A stretch of 21,038 nucleotides of DNA from Syntrophomonas sp. UBA4911 (GTDB taxonomy: Bacteria > Bacillota > Syntrophomonadia > Syntrophomonadales > Syntrophomonadaceae). Made by a program: the position numbers and the translations under genes. Shown here piece by piece: positions 1-8,010 of the stretch. The notes beneath the pieces are model-generated. The model was given only the letters and a program-made list of their open reading frames with translations. It was not told the origin of the DNA and made no database searches. The stretch is from the NCBI GenBank assembly GCA_002398105.1, contig DHCD01000056.1, positions 1 to 21,038 on the forward strand. The letters are read 5' to 3'. How positions within the stretch are numbered: the first letter of the stretch is position 1; each line of letters begins with the position of its first letter.

Positions 1-99
1 TTTACAAGCGCCTTCCCTATTTATATTTCCGCCCATCCGGTGAAATCTTGTTTTTATAGAGAAATATCATGCTGCCAAGACAAGTGATTAATCGTTGCG

Positions 100-125
100 A
101 TCAGATATATTAAGCTATATCTGAT
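100..125. repeat. Perfect 10-bp inverted repeat (hairpin)
   Basis: The arms ATCAGATATA (100-109) and TATATCTGAT (116-125) are exact reverse complements around a 6-nt loop. No T-run follows on either strand, so a standard intrinsic terminator is not supported. It could be an operator, a transcript end for a gene left of the window, or the edge of an old insertion. No gene in the window explains it. Confidence 0.5.
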
Positions 126-190
126 TATAAGTCCCAATATGTATAATTATTCTCCAATTATTCGCAGTATTTTCGTTGGCGAGTATATAG

Positions 191-345
191 AGCGGCCCGA
201 GGCAGTCCAAGAAGCCGGCAGCCTCGGGTCTGAGCCCAACAGCGTTACCGGTCTGTCGCTCACGTGCTTGACAGCCTCCGGCTGTAATAGGTATCCGGCA
301 TGGTTGAATCTCTCCTTAGATAAGGATCTTGATGAAATTGGGCTA
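191..345. other. GC-rich structured block, candidate structured RNA or mobile-element remnant
   Basis: This block is clearly richer in GC than its flanks and contains several helices. A stem at 194-203/221-230 includes eight uninterrupted pairs (CCCGAGGC with GCCTCGGG). A long-range 7-bp helix pairs AGCCCAA (233-239) with TTGGGCT (338-344). Inside it lie ACAGCC/GGCTGT (271-276/280-285), an alternative pairing CTGTC/GACAG (253-257/270-274), and TCCTT/AAGGA (313-317/322-326). No protein family is recognisable on either strand; the open frames across it look accidental. Possibilities are a small RNA, or the non-coding end of a decayed IS110-like element, which carries structured RNA. No transposase is present. 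The coding strand is unknown. Confidence 0.3.
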
Positions 346-728
346 TGGGTAGTATAACAATAACCTTTACTTTCATCCTTTATGCCGGTGTGCATACAAA
401 TTTCTGGACTTCTAAGATCAATCGGGGGTTTTGATTCTGCAGGAATATTTTTATTTTTAGGACTAAAGCACCTTGACGCACTCATTACTTCGGCATAGAA
501 TTTGCATAGGTTATTAGAATGTATGCTATATATTCCCACACTCAAGGTATAGCGGATATACAGTCTCAAGCCTCACATTATTCAATAAAATTAACTTTAT
601 ATTTTATTCCTATGGATACTCTATTTTTAGTTCAGGCAAGGACAGAGAAATGCCTGTTTGCCGCCAAATGCTCAACCTTTCGAAGCCTAATTATATTGCA
701 AGATTTAAAACAGGAGGAATGTTTTTTT
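346..728 (+). other. AT-rich region upstream of the chemotaxis gene, no gene seen
   Basis: The frame of the downstream chemoreceptor stays open through 519-728, but the translated extension has no family resemblance and no ribosome binding site, so it is treated as leader DNA. I found no sigma-A or sigma-28 promoter here that I would defend. A short stem around ATCAA and TTGAT near 418-440 is weak. Confidence 0.4.
712..717 (+). promoter_or_regulatory. Ribosome binding site fixing the chemoreceptor start
   Basis: AGGAGG lies 11 nt before the ATG at 729. The protein that starts there opens directly with a transmembrane helix, which decides the start over the 70-codon longer frame. Confidence 0.75.
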
Positions 729-2720
729 ATGAAGAGTATCGGTTATCGCTTAATGATCTTTTTTAGTCTGACTCTTTTGCTGGTATGTGGAGGGCTGGGG
801 ATAGTTTCCTATAATAACGCCAGCAAAGCCTTATCATCTTCCATAGAAGACAGCCTGATTGCCCAAGCGGAAGACGCCACTCAGATTATCAGCGACAAGT
901 TGCAGGCCCGGCTCACCGCCCTGGCGGTCGTCGCCAATAATTCCGCGATCAGGTCTATGGATGAGACAATCCAGATGCCGGTCTTGAAAGAGGAAGCCCA
1001 GCACCTGGATTGCATTGCTTTAGGGGCAGCCGCTGACGATGGTAAGTTATCCTGCTCTGATAACACCAGCATTGATATCAGTAACCAGGATTATTTTAAG
1101 AAAGCCATGCAGGGAACCGCTAATATATCCCAGCCCAAAGTCAATAAAACCAAGAAGCGGCTGGAAATCATGCTGGCGGTTCCCATCAAAGTCGACCAGC
1201 AGGTCACCGGGGTTCTGGTAGAAGTAGTGGATGGTATGATTTTGAGCGAGGTCAGCAATAATATCAATTTCGGGCAGATCGGCAACGCCTTCATGCTGGA
1301 CGGCGAGGGAACGCTAATTGCCGATGATGATCAGGAATTGGTATTAAGTGAGATCAAAGACGCGGTAGAACTCAAAGATGATAAAGAAGCCCTGCCTCTT
1401 TTAGCCCTGGAAGAGAAGATGCTTGCCGGGGAAAAAGGCACCGGCCAATATACTTACGGGGGAAAAACTAAGACCATGGGCTTTGCGCCGGTACCGGGAA
1501 CTGACTGGTCTCTGGCCATCACGGCTGAAACCAGCAAACTGATGGCCAAATTGGATGCATTGAAAGGCGATATAGTTGTCGCCTTCCTGGCGGCTCTCCT
1601 GTTGGGTCTCATTGTTTCCTATATATTGGGACGTCAAATCAAAGTTACCATAGGCAATGCGGTCAAGATTCTGCAGCAGATAGCGGGGGGCAATTTCGCC
1701 GTTGAGATCAACGACCAGGACAAGAAACGCAAGGATGAACTAGGGGTTTTAGCCCATGGTTTTGAGGAGATGGCTTCCAAACTAAGGGAGATGGTCAGCC
1801 AGGTAGCCCTAAACGCTCAGGAGGTCACTTCCGCCAGTAAAGAACTAGCCGTTTCCGGTGAAAATATCGCTTCTTCCATGCAGGGGGTATCGGCCTCGGT
1901 GGAAGAAATATCCGCAGGTATGCAGGAGGTTTCAGCGGCATCGGAAGAAATATTGGCCTCGGACCAGGATATGGTGACTTTGATCAATAAGGTCAATGAA
2001 GCTGCCGACCAGGACAACCAGCAGGCACTGGAAGTTGACTCCCGGGCCAGCAACCTGGAAAAGAGCACGCGTTCTTCTCAACAGGCTACCAGTTCCCTTT
2101 ATGCCGATATTCAGGAAAAAATTAAAAATGCCATAGCAGATGCCAAAGTGGTGGAGAAAATTGATCAGCAAGCTCAAAATATTGCGGCTATTGCCGATCA
2201 AACCAATTTATTGGCTTTGAATGCCGCTATTGAAGCTGCTCGTGCCGGTGAGCACGGTAAAGGCTTCGCTGTCGTAGCTGAAGAAGTACGTAAGCTGGCC
2301 AACGATTCGACCTCGGCCGCCGGAGATATCCAAAGCCTTACCCGCCAGGTAAATGACGCTATTGATAATCTTATTAACAATTCCCATGATTTACTGAAAT
2401 TTATTAACGAGGTCATCGTTAAGGAATATGGGCAATTAGTGGAAGCCAGCCAGCAATATGGTTTAGATGCCAAGATGATCGTCGATATGGTGGAAAAAAA
2501 TAAAACTGCGGTCAACAATTTGCTGCAAACAGTTACGGAGATCAATCGGGCCATGGAGAATAACACTAATACCATTGAAGAAATCACCCTGGCTTCCCAG
2601 GAAATTGCCAAGGGCAGTGAACATACGACAGCTTTAACCCTGGATATCAGCAAAGCTTCCTCCAAGGCCGCCAAGAGTGCTGAGCAACTCAGTCAATTGA
2701 TTAATCAATTTAAAATTTAG
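729..2720 (+). CDS. Methyl-accepting chemotaxis protein with dCache-type sensor
   Basis: This membrane chemoreceptor of 663 residues should signal to CheA/CheW. A short cytoplasmic N-terminus leads into TM1 (about 7-27). An extracellular sensor of about 250 residues (28-280) resembles a double Cache domain. TM2 (282-301) is followed by HAMP (302-355) and a coiled-coil signalling domain. The highly conserved hairpin tip is at 482-525, with the DQTNLLALNAAIEAARAGE core at 490-508. No C-terminal CheR-tethering pentapeptide is seen; the protein ends QLINQFKI. ATG at 729 was chosen because of AGGAGG upstream and TM1 placed directly after it. The gene stands alone on the + strand, convergent with the isc operon, and no other chemotaxis gene is nearby. 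The ligand cannot be predicted, although Cache domains often bind small organic acids or amino acids. Confidence 0.95.
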   Translation: MKSIGYRLMIFFSLTLLLVCGGLGIVSYNNASKALSSSIEDSLIAQAEDATQIISDKLQARLTALAVVANNSAIRSMDETIQMPVLKEEAQHLDCIALGAAADDGKLSCSDNTSIDISNQDYFKKAMQGTANISQPKVNKTKKRLEIMLAVPIKVDQQVTGVLVEVVDGMILSEVSNNINFGQIGNAFMLDGEGTLIADDDQELVLSEIKDAVELKDDKEALPLLALEEKMLAGEKGTGQYTYGGKTKTMGFAPVPGTDWSLAITAETSKLMAKLDALKGDIVVAFLAALLLGLIVSYILGRQIKVTIGNAVKILQQIAGGNFAVEINDQDKKRKDELGVLAHGFEEMASKLREMVSQVALNAQEVTSASKELAVSGENIASSMQGVSASVEEISAGMQEVSAASEEILASDQDMVTLINKVNEAADQDNQQALEVDSRASNLEKSTRSSQQATSSLYADIQEKIKNAIADAKVVEKIDQQAQNIAAIADQTNLLALNAAIEAARAGEHGKGFAVVAEEVRKLANDSTSAAGDIQSLTRQVNDAIDNLINNSHDLLKFINEVIVKEYGQLVEASQQYGLDAKMIVDMVEKNKTAVNNLLQTVTEINRAMENNTNTIEEITLASQEIAKGSEHTTALTLDISKASSKAAKSAEQLSQLINQFKI

Positions 2721-2721
2721 A

Positions 2722-2922
2722 GGAAAGCTAAAAGCAGAACAGGCTTTTATAGAACTTTCGCGCAGCAGATATCAGAAGGAACAACAGGGCATCGGTTCAG
2801 CTCTTACAGGTGCGGCCATTGCCGGGCAGATGGGACCGGCAATGGCCGCACTCAATTTCATGGCGCCGTTAAAGACTTTTACGTCGGGGTTTCTTTATGA
2901 CTTTTCCTGGCGGGCCATATAA
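2722..2922 (+). pseudogene. Possible coding remnant without a start codon
   Basis: After the chemoreceptor stop, one + strand frame stays open to 2922. It encodes a charged stretch (AEQAFIELSRSRYQKEQQ) followed by a hydrophobic Gly/Ala-rich stretch (ALTGAAIAGQMGPAMAAL). No start codon or ribosome binding site precedes it. The last part is antisense to the 3' end of the scaffold gene. The composition looks like the tail of a lost gene, but I recognise no family. Part of the apparent regularity comes from the palindrome at 2810-2851. Confidence 0.2.
2810..2851. terminator. 16-bp perfect hairpin between convergent genes
   Basis: GTGCGGCCATTGCCGG (2810-2825) and CCGGCAATGGCCGCAC (2836-2851) are exact reverse complements around a 10-nt loop, giving a very stable stem. 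It lies between the 3' ends of the + strand chemoreceptor and the - strand isc operon, where a shared terminator is expected. However, no T-tract follows on either strand, so it may act as an mRNA 3'-end stabiliser or be a dispersed palindromic repeat instead. Confidence 0.4.
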
Positions 2923-3269
2923 TCCTTAATGGCCTCATGCAAGGCATCGGCAGCCAAATTGGAACAGTGCATCTTTATGGGGGGCAAGCCGTCCAAAGCT
3001 TCGGCAACCGTACGGTTAGTGATGCGTTCCGCTTCTTCCAGGGTCTTTCCCTTTACCATTTCCGTAACCATACTGCTGGTGGCTATGGCTGCCGCACAAC
3101 CAAAAGTCTTAAACTTAATATCCTGAATAATATTGTCCTCTACCTCAATTTCGATATGCATGATGTCTCCGCAGACCGCATTGCCTACTTCCCCCACCCC
3201 ATTGGCCTCATCCAGGGATCCTACATTGCGGGGATTCATAAAATGCTCCATAACTTTTTGTGAATACAT
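2895..3269 (-). CDS. iscU: Fe-S cluster assembly scaffold, IscU/NifU-N type
   Basis: This cytosolic scaffold of 124 residues receives sulfur from the adjacent cysteine desulfurase and assembles Fe-S clusters. The three conserved ligand cysteines are visible: C33 in AVCGD (with the conserved Asp at 35), C58 in FGCAAA and C102 in MHCSNLA. The length matches stand-alone IscU-like proteins. The C-terminal NifU thioredoxin-like (Nfu) domain is absent. The ATG overlaps the desulfurase stop by one base, which implies translational coupling, and AAAGGAGGG precedes it. It is the last gene of the iscR-iscS-iscU set. No hscA, hscB or ferredoxin gene follows, which is normal for Clostridia. Confidence 0.95.
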   Translation of the reverse strand: MYSQKVMEHFMNPRNVGSLDEANGVGEVGNAVCGDIMHIEIEVEDNIIQDIKFKTFGCAAAIATSSMVTEMVKGKTLEEAERITNRTVAEALDGLPPIKMHCSNLAADALHEAIKDYMARQEKS

Positions 3270-4441
3270 TAGTTGCTCCCTCCTTTTCCGGATAATGGCG
3301 ACATTTTGCGTAAGTTGCCGATTATTTTAGGCAATATTTCCAAGACAAAATCAACATCCTCTTCGGTATTATCTTTTCCTAAGGTCAGACGAAGTGATCC
3401 ATGCGCTGTCTCGTGGGGAAGTCCAATAGCCAGCAGAACATGTGAAGGCTCCAGGGAACCGGATGTGCAGGCCGAACCGCTGGACGCCATGACTCCATAG
3501 CTATCCAGCATCAGCAGAATGGACTCGCCCTCCACAAATTCAAAGCAAACGCTGACACTGCCCGGCACTCTGTTATCCAGACTGCCGGTAGGAATAGTAT
3601 GGGGTATGTCAGCCATAATTCCCTCGCGCAGTTTTGTCGCCAATCTATTCAGATATTCCGAAGTCTCCGTCATTCTGCCTGCAGCTAGTTCCGCAGCTTG
3701 GCCGAATCCTACTATACCCGGTATATTTTCGGTTCCGGCTCTCTTTTTACTTTCCTGGGGTCCCCCGTAAAGTATGTTTCCCGCCTTGGTTCCCTTTTTT
3801 AGGTACAGGCAGCCTGCCCCTTTGGGTCCATGCAGCTTATGGCTGGAGATTGAAAGCATGTCTATCCCCATACGTTTTACGTCTATGGGCAGCTTGCCCG
3901 CCGTCTGCACCGCGTCGGTATGGAAAACAGCGCCAAATTCATGGGTTATGGCCGCCAATTCCTCTATGGGCTGTACCGTACCTATTTCATTGTTGGCATG
4001 CATGATAGTAACCAGTGCAGTTTCAGGTCTTATTGCCTTCCTTAAAACCTCAGGCTCGACTATGCCCAGTGAATTTACGGGCAGAACTGTCAGTTCAAAT
4101 CCGTTTTTGCGCAGATATTCGCAGGTTTCAAGGACCGCATGATGTTCTATAGCTGACGTTATTAGATGATTGCCCCGGGCGGCATTACTGAGCATATAGG
4201 AGATAATGGCTTGATTATCTGCTTCAGTCCCACCGCTGGTAAAGAATATTTCTCGGGAATCGGCATTAATCAATGCTGCCACCTGATCCCGGGCTTTTTC
4301 CAGCGCTTTTCGGGCCGCCCTGCCTTTGGCATGTACGCTTGATGGATTACCATATTCATTGGTATAGTAGGGTATCATAGCCTCAAAAGCCTCACGGTCT
4401 ACCGGAGTTGTAGCGCTGTGATCCATGTATATCTCTCTCAT
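3269..4441 (-). CDS. iscS: Cysteine desulfurase, IscS/NifS type
   Basis: This PLP enzyme of 390 residues converts cysteine to alanine and carries the released sulfur as a persulfide. Landmarks are the MDHSATTP start, the TSGGTEADNQA cofactor motif near 68-78, the HH pair at 100-101, the PLP lysine K202 in SSHKLHGPKG, and the catalytic cysteine C325 in SSGSACTSG. The long loop around the cysteine is the group I (IscS/NifS) form rather than the SufS form. The gene lies 20 bp downstream of the IscR-like gene and overlaps the scaffold gene by one base. It is likely the shared sulfur donor for IscU, and in known systems also for MnmA and FdhD, both encoded nearby. It could equally be named nifS. 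Confidence 0.95.
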   Translation of the reverse strand: MREIYMDHSATTPVDREAFEAMIPYYTNEYGNPSSVHAKGRAARKALEKARDQVAALINADSREIFFTSGGTEADNQAIISYMLSNAARGNHLITSAIEHHAVLETCEYLRKNGFELTVLPVNSLGIVEPEVLRKAIRPETALVTIMHANNEIGTVQPIEELAAITHEFGAVFHTDAVQTAGKLPIDVKRMGIDMLSISSHKLHGPKGAGCLYLKKGTKAGNILYGGPQESKKRAGTENIPGIVGFGQAAELAAGRMTETSEYLNRLATKLREGIMADIPHTIPTGSLDNRVPGSVSVCFEFVEGESILLMLDSYGVMASSGSACTSGSLEPSHVLLAIGLPHETAHGSLRLTLGKDNTEEDVDFVLEILPKIIGNLRKMSPLSGKGGSN

Positions 4442-4461
4442 TATTTTACCTCCATATATTT

Positions 4462-4920
4462 CTATTTCTTGGTCTTTCCCGGATTCATAGCTATCTCTTT
4501 CTCCTCGGGCAAAGATTCTTTAATCAGATCTTCCAGAGTATATGAATCTAAAACTTCAGATATAGAGTCTCTCAGCCGCGACCATACCTTTCTGGTTACA
4601 CAATAGGCGGCTCTATCGCAATCATCGGGATTGACTTCACTTACGCAGTCCACCGGCGCTATCGGTCCTTCGAGAACTCTTACCACATCACCGACAGTGA
4701 TATCGGCAGCACTCCTGCCAAGAATATAGCCTCCCTGAGCTCCCCGGACACTCTTTACCAGACCGGATTGCTTTAACGGGATCAGTAATTGTTCCAGGTA
4801 GCGTCCCGAGATAGTTTCACGCTCAGCAATAGTATGAATGGGTACCGGGCCTGATTCCTGCTTTTGGGCAATGTTCAGCATTGCTCTTAAGCCGTACCTG
4901 CCTTTAGTGGACAACCTCAT
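4462..4920 (-). CDS. iscR: Rrf2-family regulator with three cysteines, IscR-like
   Basis: This is a dimeric winged-helix regulator of 152 residues. The N-terminus MRLSTKGRYGLRAML and the helix carrying ISGRYLEQLL are typical of Rrf2 proteins. Three cysteines, C92, C101 and C107 (spacing C-x8-C-x5-C), lie where IscR binds [2Fe-2S]. The wider first gap differs from Escherichia coli IscR (C-x5-C-x5-C) but fits Gram-positive IscR. The ATG at 4920 has GGAAAGG upstream; a TTG one codon earlier is less likely. It is the first gene before iscS and iscU, so feedback control of Fe-S assembly is the natural role. No operator was identified. Only 55 bp separate it from nadA, so read-through from nadA is possible. 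Confidence 0.9.
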   Translation of the reverse strand: MRLSTKGRYGLRAMLNIAQKQESGPVPIHTIAERETISGRYLEQLLIPLKQSGLVKSVRGAQGGYILGRSAADITVGDVVRVLEGPIAPVDCVSEVNPDDCDRAAYCVTRKVWSRLRDSISEVLDSYTLEDLIKESLPEEKEIAMNPGKTKK

Positions 4921-4975
4921 CAAATCATCCTTTCCTTATTTCGCTGCGGCCGCTATTAAACATCATTTTGGCAGC

Positions 4976-5896
4976 CTATGAAGCCATAGAAATCATCTTT
5001 TCCAAAGCCAGAACAGCTTTTTGCCTTACCTCTTCCGGTACGGTTATAACTGTTTGCCGCTCCACTATAGAGTTAAGTATCTTATCTAAGGTAATACTTT
5101 TCATGTTCGGGCATATCAATTTCTCTGATGCCAGAATCAGGTTCTTCTCCGGGCAAGCCTTTAAAATCGGATGAAATATACCGCATTCAGTACCGATAAT
5201 AAAGTCCCGGCCCTCCGCTTCCACCACATGATTTAAGATACCGGCAGTACTTCCGGCATAGTCAGCCAGTTCTAAGATTTCCGGCTTGCATTCCGGGTGT
5301 ACCAGAACCTCCGCCTGCGGAAATTTCTCTTTAAGCTCCTTAATGCTTGCCTCGGTTACCAAGTTATGAATAGGACAAAAAGATGGATAAGCATCCAAGT
5401 TCCGACCCAGCCGGTTCGCTATATTAGCGGCCAGGTTTTGATCGGGAACGAAAAATATTTCCTTATCGGCAGGCAGCTTGCGGATAATTCTCTCCGCGTT
5501 GGAAGAGGTGCAGCAGACATCACTTACTGCCTTTACATCAGCCGGGGTATTGACATATGTCACTACGATACAATCAGGATGTTCTTCCCGGTAGCGGATG
5601 ATCTTGTCAGCCGTTATACTGTTGGCCATGGGACAGGTGGCCGCTGGTTCCGGGGATAAAACCGTACGTCCGGGGCACAGAATAGCAGCCGTTTCAGCCA
5701 TGAAGTCAACCCCGGCGACCAGTATGACGGAGCTGTCGGAATTCCTGGCCGCCAAGGCCATGGCGTAAGAGTCTCCCACAAAGTCCGCAATGTCTTGAAT
5801 CTCATCCCTCTGATAGTAATGGGCAATGACATAGATATCATTTTGTTTTTTCTTTTCCAATATCTCAAGGCTGATGGATTTGGCTATCTGATTCAT
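4976..5896 (-). CDS. nadA: Quinolinate synthase NadA
   Basis: This [4Fe-4S] enzyme of 306 residues condenses iminoaspartate with dihydroxyacetone phosphate to give quinolinate for NAD synthesis. Visible motifs are AHYYQRDEIQDIADFVGDS near 25-43, FMAETA at 65-70, TYVNTPADVKA at 113-123 and CTSSNAE. The three likely cluster cysteines are C88 (ATCPMAN), C203 (HPECKPE) and C262 (ICPNMK). The ATG at 5896 has AAGGAAG at a good distance; the frame continues 15 codons upstream to another ATG without a binding site. nadB and nadC are not adjacent, so the partners must be elsewhere. Its position just upstream of the isc genes fits an enzyme that depends on an Fe-S cluster. Confidence 0.95.
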   Translation of the reverse strand: MNQIAKSISLEILEKKKQNDIYVIAHYYQRDEIQDIADFVGDSYAMALAARNSDSSVILVAGVDFMAETAAILCPGRTVLSPEPAATCPMANSITADKIIRYREEHPDCIVVTYVNTPADVKAVSDVCCTSSNAERIIRKLPADKEIFFVPDQNLAANIANRLGRNLDAYPSFCPIHNLVTEASIKELKEKFPQAEVLVHPECKPEILELADYAGSTAGILNHVVEAEGRDFIIGTECGIFHPILKACPEKNLILASEKLICPNMKSITLDKILNSIVERQTVITVPEEVRQKAVLALEKMISMAS

Positions 5897-6060
5897 GCAG
5901 TCACTTCCTTGTAGTATTAAGGTTATTCCCCTCTTGCACATGACTATTTAGTAGCCTGCAGTTAATATAACATATATCCTATAGTTTTACTAGTGGTTTC
6001 TGCTAAAAGTACCCTCCTGCAAAAATAATAAGAGGATTAGCACTTGGACCCATACCCGAT

Positions 6061-6855
6061 CTAGTCCAGTATTATTTTCTCCGGGTGGGTATAAATGCTG
6101 AAACGTTCTCCCCGCGCAAAACCGACTACGCAAAGATTAAGCTCTTCCGCCAATTCCAAGGTCAGTTCGGTAGGCGCAGCCCGCGAAAGAATTATCGGTA
6201 TATTGCCCCGAGCAGCCTTAATAAGAATTTCCGAAGCAACCCGCCCGCTAAGAAGCAAGCATTTATTATCAGTTGTTATCTCGTTTAAAAATGCATAACC
6301 CAGCACTTTATCTACGGCATTATGCCTTCCTATATCCTCGTAGCTGATAATGACTCCGGATTCATCCGCCAGCGCAGCACTGTGTACTCCGCCGGTCAGA
6401 CGAAAAGAGCCGGCTTGTTCTTCCAGTTCCTCCATCAGCCCAATAATCTTTTTGGCCGGAAGACACCATTCGGAGACGACCGGCTGCAACTGGCGCGCAT
6501 CATTTATAAAATACAAACCAGCCCTGCCTTTACCGCAGCAGCTGGCAATGTGCCGGCGCAGAAAATTGTCGGTTTGACTAATCGGTTCGTAAGTATTTAG
6601 CCATAGAAAGCCGTCATCTTCATTCAGACATATGTCTTCAATTTGTGCAGGTTCCTGGATCAGTCCTTCACTAAGCAAAAATCCAACCGTTAACTCCTTA
6701 AGTCCTCCCGGAGAACAGATCAAAGTTGCAAATTCATTATGATTGAGAAATACGGTTAAAGGCTTTTCGGTGACTACCGCCGCTTCCTGGTTCACTGTAT
6801 TCCCTTTATTATAGGATAATATTTGACGTTCCACATAAAGGGGCCATCCTGACAT
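6061..6855 (-). CDS. fdhD: Formate dehydrogenase accessory sulfurtransferase FdhD
   Basis: In known systems this protein (264 residues here) passes sulfur from the cysteine desulfurase to the Mo/W-bis-MGD cofactor of formate dehydrogenase. Family motifs are TGGVHSAAL at 154-162, YEDIGRHNAVDKVLG at 172-186 and LLSGRVASEI at 201-210. The cysteine loop reads SCCGKG (C106, C107) instead of the CxxC of E. coli FdhD, so it belongs to a subclass with adjacent cysteines or has a changed transfer site. The ATG at 6855 was chosen because AAGGAGG lies just upstream; a frame extension to 7014 would run through the metA terminator. No formate dehydrogenase structural gene is in the window. Confidence 0.92.
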   Translation of the reverse strand: MSGWPLYVERQILSYNKGNTVNQEAAVVTEKPLTVFLNHNEFATLICSPGGLKELTVGFLLSEGLIQEPAQIEDICLNEDDGFLWLNTYEPISQTDNFLRRHIASCCGKGRAGLYFINDARQLQPVVSEWCLPAKKIIGLMEELEEQAGSFRLTGGVHSAALADESGVIISYEDIGRHNAVDKVLGYAFLNEITTDNKCLLLSGRVASEILIKAARGNIPIILSRAAPTELTLELAEELNLCVVGFARGERFSIYTHPEKIILD

Positions 6856-6863
6856 GCCATTAG

Positions 6864-6870
6864 CCTCCTT
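6864..6870 (-). promoter_or_regulatory. Ribosome binding site fixing the fdhD start
   Basis: AAGGAGG on the - strand ends 8 nt before the ATG at 6855. It decides the start against a frame that stays open 53 codons further upstream. Confidence 0.75.
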
Positions 6871-6978
6871 CCAGACTGATAAATTATTATTTATTTCTCC
6901 ATAAACTCTGTTTATTCCTTCTGCCCAGCCTGCTCCCGCATCCGGTTTTCGACAGAAGTTGATACCATCTATTACAGC

Positions 6979-7009
6979 AAAAAAATTGAGGGCGTCCTTT
7001 CTCACCCTC
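6979..7009 (-). terminator. Intrinsic terminator after metA
   Basis: On the - strand GAGGGTG pairs with CGCCCTC (one G-T pair, 8-nt loop), followed by AA and seven T. It lies 52 bp past the metA stop and before the fdhD ribosome binding site, so fdhD probably has its own promoter or depends on read-through. Confidence 0.75.
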
Positions 7010-7061
7010 TTCATTGCTGAATATAAGGATAGAAGAACACCCTCTGGGGTTTGGTGCTAAA

Positions 7062-8009
7062 TTACTCTATGTGCCATTTCCGGTCGCCGGGATTACATAA
7101 TCGGGTCAGGTCATAAGGCGTTTCCTGATATACGTGATAATTCAGCCAGTTGGTAAACAGCAGGTTACCGTGGCTGCGCCATCTGACCAACGGTGTCCTG
7201 GCCGGATCATCATCCGGGAAATAATTCACCGGGACTGGTATTTCCAGACCTTTGTCTATGTCCCGGTCATACTCTGTCTTCAGCGACAGCGGATCATATT
7301 CGGAATGCCCGGTAATAAAAATCTGGCGCCGGTCTTTATTGGCTACGATATATATTCCGGCTTCATCGGATTCGGACAGTATCTCCAAATCCGGCACCTT
7401 TTCGATATCCTCCCGGCGTATTTCCGAATGACGGGAATGAGGAGCGTAAAACTGGTCGTCGAATCCCCTCAATAGCGGCACATTAGGAACTAAAACCTTA
7501 TGCGCAAATATGCCGAACATTTTTTCTTTAAGCGGATATTTAGGAACGCCATAGTGGTAATAGAGCCCCGCCAGAGCCCCTACACAGATATGCAGAGTGG
7601 CCCATACATGCTTTTTCGTCCATTCCAGAACTTCAGTCAGTTCGTCCCAATAATTCCAATCTTCATATTCAAGATGTTCAATAGGGGCGCCGGTTATGAT
7701 CATGCCATCAAATTTTTGGTGCTTGATCTGCGAAAAATTAGTATAAAAGTTCTTCAGGTGCTCTTCCGGCGTATTTTTCGATTCATGGCTCTCCATACAG
7801 AGCAGAATGATCTCCACCTGCAAAGGGCTGTTGGCTAAAAGTCTCAGCAATTGGGTTTCAGTCACAATCTTCTGCGGCATTAAATTCAGAATCGCAATCC
7901 GCAAAGGGCGTATATCTTGATGTACCGCCCTTCTTTCATTCATTATAAAAACGTTCTCTCCTTGAAGTATAGTACTGGCCGGGAGATTATTCGGTATTAT
8001 AATAGGCAT
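7062..8009 (-). CDS. metA: Homoserine O-acyltransferase MetA (probably acetyl-specific)
   Basis: This enzyme of 315 residues acylates homoserine for methionine synthesis. The catalytic positions match family numbering: C142 in HICVGALAG, with H235 and E237 in ITGHSEYD. Residue 111 is Glu (GAPIEHLE); published work on the family links Glu here to acetyl-CoA and Gly to succinyl-CoA, so O-acetylhomoserine is the predicted product. The cysteine loop is unusual: most MetA proteins read CWGAQAG, here CVGALAG. The protein is somewhat longer than the usual 300-310 residues. The ATG has AGAAAGGAGAT upstream. No SAM-I riboswitch was seen in front of it, which is notable for a Clostridial methionine gene. 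Confidence 0.93.
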   Translation of the reverse strand: MPIIIPNNLPASTILQGENVFIMNERRAVHQDIRPLRIAILNLMPQKIVTETQLLRLLANSPLQVEIILLCMESHESKNTPEEHLKNFYTNFSQIKHQKFDGMIITGAPIEHLEYEDWNYWDELTEVLEWTKKHVWATLHICVGALAGLYYHYGVPKYPLKEKMFGIFAHKVLVPNVPLLRGFDDQFYAPHSRHSEIRREDIEKVPDLEILSESDEAGIYIVANKDRRQIFITGHSEYDPLSLKTEYDRDIDKGLEIPVPVNYFPDDDPARTPLVRWRSHGNLLFTNWLNYHVYQETPYDLTRLCNPGDRKWHIE

Positions 8010-8010
8010 A

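Noticed and set aside
147..569. 140-codon - strand frame across the structured block
   Set aside because: It has no ribosome binding site or family motif, and its composition changes abruptly across the GC-rich block; the base pairing explains the region better.
519..728. 70-codon N-terminal extension of the chemoreceptor
   Set aside because: There is no ribosome binding site at 519, and AGGAGG before 729 puts the first transmembrane helix at the N-terminus as expected.
5894..5941. NadA start 15 codons upstream
   Set aside because: The upstream ATG has no ribosome binding site, while AAGGAAG precedes the ATG at 5896, which fits family length.
6856..7014. Longer FdhD start, and a molybdenum-cofactor riboswitch in the fdhD leader
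   Set aside because: The extension runs through the metA terminator and lacks family similarity. The leader shows no arrangement I could match to the riboswitch consensus.
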